Shown: positions 1 to 5,837 of the stretch, piece after piece | How the letters are laid out: each line of letters opens with the position of its first letter | Numbering within the stretch: the first letter of the stretch is position 1 | NCBI GenBank assembly: GCA_958407555.1 | Contig: CATYJC010000087.1 | Span: 1-7,684, forward strand | From: an uncultured Collinsella sp. | GTDB lineage: Bacteria > Actinomycetota > Coriobacteriia > Coriobacteriales > Coriobacteriaceae | Length of the DNA: 7,684 nucleotides | Direction: 5' to 3' | Translations under genes and position numbers: made by a program | The notes under the pieces: generated by a model | Database searches by the model: none | Told to the model about the DNA's origin: nothing | The model's input: the letters and a program-made list of their open reading frames with translations, nothing else

Positions 1-63
1 GGGATTCGAACCCCCAGCCTTGTGCGTGTAAAGCACCTGCGCTAACCGTTGCGCCAATCGCCC
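1..63 (-). tRNA. tRNA-Val (anticodon UAC), 3' end cut by window edge
   Basis: Read on the minus strand, the gene starts at 63 with acceptor arm GGGCGAT. It continues with bases T8-G9, a D-stem GCGC/GCGC, an anticodon arm GGTGC-TTTACAC-GCACA, a five-base variable loop AGGCT and a T-stem GGGGG with T-loop TTCGAAT. The anticodon TAC lies at 28-30 and reads valine GUA/GUG codons. The sequence stops after base 63 of the tRNA, so about ten bases (the end of the T-stem, the acceptor 3' strand and the discriminator) lie outside the window, and whether CCA is encoded cannot be seen. One oddity is that the outermost anticodon-stem pair (27-43) is G-A rather than a Watson-Crick pair. The other four pairs are intact and all invariant bases (T8, G18G19, T33, TTC) are present, so the gene looks functional. 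Confidence 0.95.
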
Positions 64-73
64 GCAGGGATTG

Positions 74-102
74 AGTATAGCGGAAACCATGCGTGGTTCA
101 CC
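74..102 (-). promoter_or_regulatory. Possible tRNA-Val promoter
   Basis: On the minus strand a TATACT hexamer (79 to 74) matches the -10 consensus at five of six positions. It ends 10 nt before the first tRNA base, which would give a very short 5' leader, as is common for tRNA genes. The region 16-17 nt further upstream offers only a weak -35 (GTGAAC or GGTGAA, about three of six). This is a motif match only. The tRNA could also be transcribed by readthrough from asnB. Confidence 0.3.
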
Positions 103-105
103 GCT
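79..105 (-). terminator. Hairpin after asnB, possible weak terminator
   Basis: The arms AGCGG/CCGCT and AACCA/TGGTT (plus strand 79-83 with 101-105, and 85-89 with 94-98) form a ten-pair hairpin with a small 1x2 internal loop and a four-base loop TGCG. It lies 16 nt past the asnB stop codon. There is no T-run on either strand after it, so it is not a textbook intrinsic terminator. It could stabilise the mRNA end or be a processing site ahead of the tRNA. It also overlaps the putative tRNA promoter. Confidence 0.3.
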
Positions 106-120
106 AATTCATAACGAAAA

Positions 121-1989
121 CTAAGCGGCGACTTTAGCGCCCTTGTCCTCGTCGATAAAGAAGCGCTTGTACCAAATGAGGAACGTCAGCGTGGTATAGA
201 TCTTGCGCTGGTTGAGCGCACGGCCCTCAAAGTGATCGTCGAGCAGTTTCATGAGCGCATCGGTGTCAAAGAAATCGGCGGCCCACGGTGCGGTGAAGTA
301 TTCCTTTACGTAGTCGTAGTACTTTTGCTCGCGCAGCCAGAACTTGACCGGTACGGGGAAGCCCACTTTCTTGCGCGTTGCCCACTCGTCGGGCAGCGTG
401 CGGTTGGCGGCGTGACGCAGGACGAGCTTGCAACCTTCTTCGTTAACACGGTAGTTGGCGGGAATGTGCTCGGCAAACTCCATGACCTTCTTGTCCAGGA
501 ACGGGACGCGAAGCTCCAGAGAATGCGCCATGCACATTTTGTCGGCCTTGAGCAGAATGTCGCCCGGCAGCCACATGTTCATATCCAGATACTGTTTCTT
601 GGAAAGCTCGCAGCAGTTGGGAACCTGCTTGTAGTACTCGGCGCACATCTCGGCGGCGTTCTTGCCGGTGTCATAAGCGGGCTTGAGCACCTCGTCGACC
701 TCGGAGGGATCGAACACCTTTGCCTGACCCACATACCAGCGCTCGGGAACCTCGGCGCATTTCGTCAGGAAGTTGTGACCCTTAAAGTAGGGGAGATGCT
801 GAACGAGTGAGCCCAGGGCGCGACGTACACCGAGCGGCACGCGCTTCTTAAAGGTGCGCATCTCGGGGGTGTCCTCGTACCACTCATAGCCGGCAAACAG
901 CTCGTCGGCACCCTCGCCCGAAAGGACGACGGTGACCTCCTTGGAAGCCATCTGCGCCAGATAGTACAGCGGCACGCTGGACAGGTTCGATTGCGGCTCG
1001 TCCATGTGGTACTGGATATCGGGCAGTGCATCAAAGAACTCGTCGGCGGTGATCATCTTGCGCACGTTCTTGATGCCCAGCTTGTCGGAAAGCTCGGCGG
1101 CGTAGTTGGTCTCGTTGAAGTTCTTGTAATCGAAGCCGACAGAATACGTGGTGTCGGGCATGAGACAGGCGGCAATGTAGCTGGAGTCCACACCGCCAGA
1201 AAGGAACGAGCCCACCTTAACATCGGCAATTCGGTGCGCAGCGACGCTTTCGTGCACGACCTTGTCGCACTCGTCCACGTACTCCTCGAAGGTCTTGGAG
1301 TTGTCGTCGGTGAAGTCACAGCTCCAGTAACGCTTGATGTCCATGGTGTTGGTCGTCAGGTCATACGTAAAGCAATGCGCCGGGGCAAGCTTGAACACAC
1401 CCTTAAAGAAGGTCTCCTCCGTGGCGGGGAACTGCAGCGTCAGGTAGGGGCGCAGCGCGTCGTGGTTGACAGCCTTCTCAAACTTGGGATGGTCCAGGAA
1501 GCTCTTGATCTCGGAGCCAAACAGCAGCGAGCCATCGGATGCCTGGTAGTAATAGAACGGCTTGATACCAAAGATGTCACGAGCGCCAAAGAGTTTGTTC
1601 TTGTTCTGGTCGTGAATCACGAACGCGTACATGCCGCGCAGGCGGTTGACCAGGTCTTCGCCCCACTCCTCGTAACCGTGTACCAGGACCTCGGTATCAG
1701 CGTTGCAGTGGAAGGCGTAGCCGGCTGCCTCCAGCTCGGCGCGAAGCTCCTGGAAGTTGTAGATCTCTCCGTTGAAGACAATCGTGACCTTGCCGTCGTC
1801 GCTCGACATGGGCTGGGCTCCAGCTTCGGAAAGATCGAGAATCGAAAGACGACGAAAACCAAGGGCAACGTTGTCGACGATATGCTGGCCGCCCATATCG
1901 GGACCACGGTGGATGATGCGATTCATCATGGCCGTGAGAACCAGCTCACTCTGTTCATCTGTACCGGTAAAACCGACAAAACCGCACAT
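121..1989 (-). CDS. asnB: Asparagine synthetase, glutamine-hydrolysing (AsnB)
   Basis: This cytoplasmic enzyme makes L-asparagine from L-aspartate, ATP and glutamine, with AMP and PPi released. It is 622 aa, the usual length for bacterial AsnB. The N-terminal class II amidotransferase domain (about 1-215) begins Met-Cys, and Cys2 becomes the glutaminase nucleophile. It carries RGPD (28-31), FRRLSI (45-50), NGEIYN (73-78) and GARDIFGIKP (135-144). The C-terminal synthetase domain has the PP-loop SGGVDSS (264-270) and SGEGADELF (357-365). The start was chosen at 1989 because Cys2 must be N-terminal after Met removal and because AGAAAGGA lies just upstream. The open frame continues 45 codons further, to 2124, but that part overlaps leader hairpins and would bury Cys2. 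The gene stands alone on this strand with a tRNA downstream. Its 5' region contains a terminator and a hairpin, which suggests regulated expression (inference). Confidence 0.97.
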   Translation of the reverse strand: MCGFVGFTGTDEQSELVLTAMMNRIIHRGPDMGGQHIVDNVALGFRRLSILDLSEAGAQPMSSDDGKVTIVFNGEIYNFQELRAELEAAGYAFHCNADTEVLVHGYEEWGEDLVNRLRGMYAFVIHDQNKNKLFGARDIFGIKPFYYYQASDGSLLFGSEIKSFLDHPKFEKAVNHDALRPYLTLQFPATEETFFKGVFKLAPAHCFTYDLTTNTMDIKRYWSCDFTDDNSKTFEEYVDECDKVVHESVAAHRIADVKVGSFLSGGVDSSYIAACLMPDTTYSVGFDYKNFNETNYAAELSDKLGIKNVRKMITADEFFDALPDIQYHMDEPQSNLSSVPLYYLAQMASKEVTVVLSGEGADELFAGYEWYEDTPEMRTFKKRVPLGVRRALGSLVQHLPYFKGHNFLTKCAEVPERWYVGQAKVFDPSEVDEVLKPAYDTGKNAAEMCAEYYKQVPNCCELSKKQYLDMNMWLPGDILLKADKMCMAHSLELRVPFLDKKVMEFAEHIPANYRVNEEGCKLVLRHAANRTLPDEWATRKKVGFPVPVKFWLREQKYYDYVKEYFTAPWAADFFDTDALMKLLDDHFEGRALNQRKIYTTLTFLIWYKRFFIDEDKGAKVAA

Positions 1990-1995
1990 GCAAGA

Positions 1996-2003
1996 TCCTT
2001 TCT
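1996..2003 (-). promoter_or_regulatory. asnB ribosome binding site
   Basis: AGAAAGGA on the minus strand lies 6 nt before the ATG at 1989. It supports the Met-Cys start over the longer upstream frame. Its AAGGAT segment (1995-2000) is exactly complementary to ATCCTT in the hairpin at 2022-2042. Confidence 0.75.
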
Positions 2004-2021
2004 GCTGACGGCTCAGGTGTA

Positions 2022-2042
2022 CTGCCGCAAGGATTGCGGCAG
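2022..2042 (-). promoter_or_regulatory. asnB leader hairpin, perfect 9-bp stem
   Basis: CTGCCGCAA (2022-2030) and TTGCGGCAG (2034-2042) form a perfect 9-bp stem with a three-base loop, 18 nt upstream of the asnB ribosome binding site. No T-run follows it on the minus strand (AGTACACC follows), so it is not a terminator. The apex contains ATCCTT, complementary to the asnB Shine-Dalgarno AAGGAT, so the leader could fold in two mutually exclusive ways. The regulatory role is inferred; the inverted repeat is directly visible. Confidence 0.45.
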
Positions 2043-2114
2043 CTGATGTCAAATAATCTTTACTATCATGCCAATCTTTTGTTTCGTGATAGGGCATAAG
2101 CGCCGAGCGAACCG

Positions 2115-2159
2115 AAAAAACCACGTCCCGATCTTCAGGCGTAGCGGCGGGACGTGGTT
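2115..2159 (-). terminator. Intrinsic terminator in the asnB leader (candidate attenuator)
   Basis: AACCACGTCCCG and its exact reverse complement (plus strand 2119-2130 and 2148-2159) form a perfect 12-bp stem with a 17-nt loop. Read on the minus strand, the stem runs straight into six T residues (2120 to 2115), the last two bases of the stem being part of that run. Read on the plus strand there is no T-run, so the orientation is clear. It lies about 125 nt upstream of the asnB start, in the same direction, with no real gene between. Either asnB is transcribed from a promoter beyond 2159 and attenuated here, or the element blocks antisense transcription coming from the murE side and the asnB promoter lies at 1990-2114. 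Confidence 0.8.
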
Positions 2160-2201
2160 GCGAACGCTATGTTAAAGAACAGCACCCAGATTTCCTTGGT
2201 T

Positions 2202-2327
2202 TTACACGGGGTGAACACTGTTGCCATTTATTAGACCACGGCACAGTCCATGCAATTTTTTAGAAGGCTGTGATGCGCGCAAGGTCAGGTGGCATATTAG
2301 GATGGTTGATAATACAGAATGTTTCAT
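2202..2327 (-). other. Possible 41-codon leader ORF upstream of the asnB terminator
   Basis: An ATG at 2327 opens a frame of 41 codons ending in TAA at 2204-2202, 43 nt before the terminator stem. The predicted peptide begins MKHSVLSTIL and ends LINGNSVHPV, with Asn codons AAT and AAC at codons 34 and 36. The ribosome binding site is weak (AGAAACG). I recognise no family. A frame this short can arise by chance, so it is recorded as a candidate only. Confidence 0.15.
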
Positions 2328-2373
2328 CGTTTCTGCCGCGGGACGTCTTCTGCCCTTTAAGGCTGAATTTAGC

Positions 2374-2381
2374 GAGAGAGG
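2374..2381 (+). promoter_or_regulatory. murE ribosome binding site
   Basis: The purine-rich GAGAGAGG lies 7 nt before the ATG at 2389 and fixes that start. The in-frame TTG at 2221, which would add 56 residues, has no comparable site, and the added residues do not resemble a MurE N-terminus. Confidence 0.7.
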
Positions 2382-2388
2382 TCTTTGT

Positions 2389-3906
2389 ATGTCGAGTCCG
2401 ACACAAGAGAAGCTAACTCTGATGCGCTATATAGAGTTGCTCGAGGAAGATGACCTTGTTGTTTCCAGACCGAGCGCTTCGTGCGACCAGCGCATTGAGT
2501 TTGCGACTGATGACTCGCGTCAGGTGCGTCCGGGCACGTTGTTTGTCTGCAAGGGCCGTGCGTTTAAGCGCGAGTACCTGCTTTCGGCAATCGCCGATGG
2601 CGCCGTGGCCTACGTTTCCGAGGTCGATTACGATGTTGATCTTCCCGCGGTGATTGTGAGCGATATTCGTCGCACGCTCGCCGTGGTGGCAGATGCCTTT
2701 TATGGGCACCCGTCAGGTAAGGTGAAGGTCTGCGCCTTTACAGGCACCAAGGGCAAGTCGACCTGCAGCTTTTATCTGCGCGGCATCCTCGCCAACGAGG
2801 CCAAGCTTACGGGCTGTCATCGACCCGCTCTTAATACGGGCATTGAGTTCGATGACGGCATCGAGACGGGCCCTTCCAAGCTGACGACCCCCGAATCCTT
2901 CCTGCTGCAGTCTCGCATCGCACATGCTGCGGAGGCGGGTGCCCCGTGGCTGGTTATGGAGGCATCGAGTCAGGGCCTCAAATACGAGCGTACGGGCAAG
3001 ATTGACTTTGAAGTCGGCGCCTTTACCAATATCGGCGAGGATCACATTTCGCCGATTGAGCATCCGACGCTCGAGGATTACTTTGCCAGCAAGCTCAAAA
3101 TCTTCTTGCAGAGCCGTTTTGCCGTGGTCAATCTCGATATGGATAAGGTCGATCGCGTGCTCGAGGCGGCATCTCGTTGCGAACGTACGGTGACGTTCTC
3201 CCTGACCGACGAGCGTGCCGACGTGCTTGCGCTGGCGATTCGCAATGGCGACTGCGGCGTGGTGGCAACGGTGCGCACGCCCCGTTTTACGCGTGACATT
3301 GTGATTCCCACGCCGGTTAAGTTCAATGTGTCCAACGCGCTTGCCGCTATTGCCTGCGCCGAGGCCCTGGGCATTTCCGAAGAGGGTATCGTCCATGGCT
3401 TTGAGGGCGTCTTCGTTCCCGGTCGTATGGAGCTCTATCCGTCCGTATCGGGCAAAATCCTGGGCATCGTCGATTTTGCACATAACGGCATGAGCCTCGA
3501 GACACTCCTGCGCGACTTGCGCGAGAACTATCCCGAGCGCGAGCTGGCGGTTGTATTTGGCGCTACGGGCGGTAAGGGTGTCGATCGACGCACCACGATG
3601 GGCATCGCCGCTGGCAAGTATGCCGACCGAATCGTGATTACCGAGGATGACCCCGGCCCCGAGGATGTCGAGGACATCTGCGCCGAGATCGCGCGCAACG
3701 TTCAAGCGCAGGGAAATGATAACTGGCAAATCGTGACTGATCGCGTTGCCGCTATCGAGACTGCCGTGCGCGAAACTGTCCGTCCTGCCGTGGTCATCGT
3801 GACCGGTAAGGGCGAGGAAGAGTGTATGCTGCGCAAGAACGGACCCGAGCCTTGTGAGCGCGACGGTTCGATTCTCAAGCGCACCCTTGCGGCGTACGAC
3901 GCCTAG
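2389..3906 (+). CDS. murE: MurE-type Mur ligase (UDP-N-acetylmuramoyl-tripeptide synthetase)
   Basis: This cytoplasmic ATP-dependent ligase adds the third stem-peptide residue to UDP-MurNAc-L-Ala-D-Glu in peptidoglycan synthesis. It is 505 aa, in the normal range. The N-terminal UDP-substrate domain (about 1-110) has DSRQVRPG (42-49). The central ATPase domain has the P-loop GTKGKST (119-125), LTTPE (165-169), MEASSQ (190-195), TNIGEDH (213-219) and Lys235 in EDYFASK, the lysine carbamylated in Mur ligases. FNVSNALAA (312-320) and PGRME (344-348) lead into the C-terminal domain, which has DFAHN (362-366) and DDPGPED (420-426). The DNPR signature of meso-diaminopimelate enzymes is absent, with Gly in place of Arg. 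The protein resembles the L-Lys-type clade (IEHPT, DFAHN, DDP), so L-Lys or another diamino acid is the likelier substrate (inference). The next gene is 30 nt downstream, implying co-transcription. The Mur ligase assignment is firm; the substrate is not settled. Confidence 0.9.
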   Translation: MSSPTQEKLTLMRYIELLEEDDLVVSRPSASCDQRIEFATDDSRQVRPGTLFVCKGRAFKREYLLSAIADGAVAYVSEVDYDVDLPAVIVSDIRRTLAVVADAFYGHPSGKVKVCAFTGTKGKSTCSFYLRGILANEAKLTGCHRPALNTGIEFDDGIETGPSKLTTPESFLLQSRIAHAAEAGAPWLVMEASSQGLKYERTGKIDFEVGAFTNIGEDHISPIEHPTLEDYFASKLKIFLQSRFAVVNLDMDKVDRVLEAASRCERTVTFSLTDERADVLALAIRNGDCGVVATVRTPRFTRDIVIPTPVKFNVSNALAAIACAEALGISEEGIVHGFEGVFVPGRMELYPSVSGKILGIVDFAHNGMSLETLLRDLRENYPERELAVVFGATGGKGVDRRTTMGIAAGKYADRIVITEDDPGPEDVEDICAEIARNVQAQGNDNWQIVTDRVAAIETAVRETVRPAVVIVTGKGEEECMLRKNGPEPCERDGSILKRTLAAYDA

Positions 3907-3936
3907 ACCAGCCCCTTCTATGTAAACGGAGTGACC

Positions 3937-4848
3937 ATGTCCCACAACATCCTGCCGACCGTTGCCGAGCTTTCGGGCGAGATGCGCGAGCGCCTTGCCA
4001 AGGTCAAGTATGTCTTTACCGATCTGGACGCCACGATGCTCGCCCCCGGCTCGTGCGTGCTGCGCGATAACGACGGCAATCCCTCGACCAAGCTCGTCGA
4101 GGCGGTTGTCGCGCTCGCCCGTGCCGGCATCCAGGTGGTTCCCACCTCGGGTCGCAATCGCACCATGATCCATGAGGACGCCCGCGTGCTCGGCCTCAAC
4201 TCCTACATCGGCGAGATGGGCGGCCTGGTCATGTACGACCTCAAGGCCAACGACTGGGAGTACCTGACGGGCGACATGCCCTACGACCCCGCCTGCGGTC
4301 TCACGCCGCACCAGGTGATCGAGCAGACCGGCGTGTGCGAGAAGATCCTTGCCCGCTGGCCGCACAAGATCGAATACCACAACGACATGTCGACCGGCTA
4401 CAAGTACCGTGAGGTCACCGTCGGCATGCGCGGCGATGTGCCCGACGATGAGGTCCAGGCCATCCTGGACGAGGCCGGCTGCGGTCTGGTCTGGGCTTGC
4501 AACGGCCATCTGACTCACCTGTCCAAGCCGACGACGCTCGAGCTTAATCGCGTCGAGGACGGCCGCGCCTTCAACATCAATCCGGCGGGTCTCAACAAAG
4601 GCGTTGCCATTGCGCGCTTCTGCGAGCACCTGGGGATCGAGCGCGAGGAGACGCTTGCGCTCGGCGACTCCGAGTCCGACTTCTACATGGCCGACCATGT
4701 TGGCATGTTCTGCCTGGTCGAGAACGGTCTGACGAGCGCCGGTGCCCCGGAGTTCTTGGACGCCTGCGACAATGCCTATATTACGCGCGGCAAGATTATC
4801 GACGGTTGGGTGGCAACGGCCGAGCTGTTGGTCGCGGCCCGTTCGTAG
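3937..4848 (+). CDS. HAD-superfamily phosphatase (subfamily IIB, Cof/SPP-like), substrate unknown
   Basis: This predicted soluble Mg2+-dependent phosphohydrolase has 303 aa. Motif I is DLDAT with nucleophile Asp29 and acid/base Asp31; most family members have Gly where this has Ala32. Motif II is TSGR (70-73), motif III is Lys221 in LNKG, and motif IV is GDSESD (243-248), which binds the metal. About 120-150 residues between motifs II and III form a C2-type cap, as in Cof-like and sucrose/mannosyl-3-phosphoglycerate phosphatases, and the cap would set the substrate. The start at ATG 3937 has GGAG (3928-3931) 5 nt upstream. A GTG at 3931 is in frame but overlaps that site. The gene sits 30 nt after murE and 51 nt before murI, which hints at a sugar-phosphate or cell-wall precursor substrate, but nothing in the sequence proves it. 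Confidence 0.88.
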   Translation: MSHNILPTVAELSGEMRERLAKVKYVFTDLDATMLAPGSCVLRDNDGNPSTKLVEAVVALARAGIQVVPTSGRNRTMIHEDARVLGLNSYIGEMGGLVMYDLKANDWEYLTGDMPYDPACGLTPHQVIEQTGVCEKILARWPHKIEYHNDMSTGYKYREVTVGMRGDVPDDEVQAILDEAGCGLVWACNGHLTHLSKPTTLELNRVEDGRAFNINPAGLNKGVAIARFCEHLGIEREETLALGDSESDFYMADHVGMFCLVENGLTSAGAPEFLDACDNAYITRGKIIDGWVATAELLVAARS

Positions 4849-4849
4849 C

Positions 4850-4877
4850 GCGACGCATCACGCATGGTCGCATTTTT
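4850..4877 (+). terminator. Small hairpin with T-run between HAD gene and murI
   Basis: GCGAC (4850-4854) pairs with GTCGC (4867-4871), and CAT (4856-4858) with ATG (4864-4866). This gives eight pairs with one bulged G and a five-base loop, followed directly by ATTTTT (4872-4877). It begins one base after the HAD stop codon. It has the form of a weak intrinsic terminator and may reduce, rather than stop, transcription into murI. The stem is short and the T-run is only five bases. Confidence 0.35.
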
Positions 4878-4890
4878 CGAGAGAGAATCT

Positions 4891-4897
4891 GGTGAGG
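4891..4897 (+). promoter_or_regulatory. murI ribosome binding site
   Basis: GGTGAGG directly precedes the ATG at 4900, with GGTGA 4 nt from it. The earlier in-frame ATG at 4864 has no such site and lies inside the hairpin at 4850-4871, so 4900 is preferred. Confidence 0.55.
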
Positions 4898-4899
4898 TA

Positions 4900-5784
4900 A
4901 TGTCCGATATCGATAATCTGGCCGGGGACACGCGTCCGATCGGCGTGTTCGACTCGGGCCTGGGCGGCTTAACGGTCGCGCGCGCGATCGCAACGGCGCT
5001 TCCGCACGAGTCCGTCTACTATTTCGGTGACACTAAACGCTGCCCTTATGGCACCCGCACCGAGGACGAGGTTCGCTCGTTTGCGCTGCAGGCGGGCCGC
5101 TGGCTATCGAGGCACGACGTTAAGATCATGGTCATCGCCTGTAACACGGCGACCGCCGCGGCCTTGCGTCTGGCTCAGCAAGTGCTCGACGTTCCCGTGA
5201 TCGGCGTGATCGCCCCGGGCGCACGCGCCGCCATCAACAGCACGCGTACGCGTCGCGTGGGCGTGCTCGCCACCAACCTCACCATTCGCTCGGGTGCCTA
5301 CACGCGCGCCATCCAGGACTTGGATGCTGGTGTCGATGTGTATGGCTGCCCGGCTTCGAGCTTTGTCGAGGTCGTCGAGCACGAGCTCGCCTCGGGCGCG
5401 CATCTGCAGGAGCAGTGGCTCGAGAACGAGGATATTTTTGATACGCCAGCCGTTCGCGCGCTGGTCAACGCCACGGTCGAGCCGCTGCACGATCGCGGCA
5501 TCGATACCGTGGTGCTCGGCTGTACGCACTTCCCGCTGCTGGTGGGTCCCATCCGCCATGCGCTGGGACCCGGGGTGCGCGTGGTGAGCTCCGCCGAGGA
5601 GACCACCCGCGAGCTGACCGATATCCTCACGCGTCGTGAGCAGCTGGCGGGCGATACCGCCGACCCGCAGCATCGCTTTGCCACCACGTCTGACAACATT
5701 GCCGAGTTTGCGGTGGCGGGTAGCTTTATCTTTGGTCAGCCGCTCAAAAGCATCGAGCATGTCGATATCGACGAACTCGGTTAG
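4900..5784 (+). CDS. murI: Glutamate racemase (MurI)
   Basis: This enzyme interconverts L- and D-glutamate without a cofactor and supplies the D-Glu that MurD adds to UDP-MurNAc-L-Ala. It is 294 aa, slightly above the typical 260-290. The N-terminal GVFDSGLGG (15-23) contains the Asp18-Ser19 pair. FGDTKRCPYG (42-51) is the substrate-site loop. The two catalytic cysteines are Cys81 in ACNTATAAA and Cys208 in LGCTHFPLL, with His210 beside the second. All are present, so the racemase should be active. It follows the HAD gene by 51 nt and precedes rph by 53 nt. The murI-rph-rdgB order is a recurrent one in Gram-positive bacteria. The alternative start at 4864 would add 12 residues with no family support. 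Confidence 0.95.
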   Translation: MSDIDNLAGDTRPIGVFDSGLGGLTVARAIATALPHESVYYFGDTKRCPYGTRTEDEVRSFALQAGRWLSRHDVKIMVIACNTATAAALRLAQQVLDVPVIGVIAPGARAAINSTRTRRVGVLATNLTIRSGAYTRAIQDLDAGVDVYGCPASSFVEVVEHELASGAHLQEQWLENEDIFDTPAVRALVNATVEPLHDRGIDTVVLGCTHFPLLVGPIRHALGPGVRVVSSAEETTRELTDILTRREQLAGDTADPQHRFATTSDNIAEFAVAGSFIFGQPLKSIEHVDIDELG

Positions 5785-5837
5785 GCACGCAATGTCGCCG
5801 GAGTCCTCGCCATATCTTTTGCCGAAAGGATAGTTCC

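Larger units (their letters stand above)
1990..2388. other. Divergent intergenic region between asnB and murE
   Basis: This gap of about 400 bp separates the minus-strand asnB from the plus-strand murE cluster and must hold promoters for both. Besides the elements listed separately, I see no promoter with two good boxes. On the plus strand, GATAAT (2308-2313) fits a -10 for murE at five of six but lacks a clear -35. On the minus strand, TCTAAT (2236 to 2231) is a five-of-six -10 upstream of the terminator, also without a convincing -35. The stretch 2160-2340 looks richer in A+T than the flanking genes. No T-box core (GGTGG-ACCGCG type) or other riboswitch signature is recognisable. Confidence 0.5.

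Noticed and set aside
991..2046. Plus-strand open frame of 351 codons antisense to asnB
   Set aside because: asnB on the other strand has complete catalytic motifs; this frame is a low-complexity shadow rich in Val, Leu and His.
1990..2124. N-terminal extension of asnB by 45 codons
   Set aside because: It would bury the catalytic Cys2, it reads through the leader hairpin, and the ribosome binding site at 1996-2003 supports the shorter form.
2221..2249. Promoter for murE with TTGCCA as -35
   Set aside because: No acceptable -10 lies at 16-18 nt spacing.
2160..2330. T-box riboswitch controlling asnB
   Set aside because: The leader ends in a terminator, but I could not find the conserved T-box core or a specifier loop on the minus strand.
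2221..2388. TTG start giving murE 56 extra N-terminal residues
   Set aside because: There is no Shine-Dalgarno at the TTG, the extra residues do not resemble MurE, and a good site precedes the ATG at 2389.
2713..4698. Minus-strand open frame of 661 codons antisense to murE and the HAD gene
   Set aside because: It is the mirror of high-G+C codon bias in two clearly real genes, crosses their boundary, lacks a ribosome binding site and has no recognisable domain.
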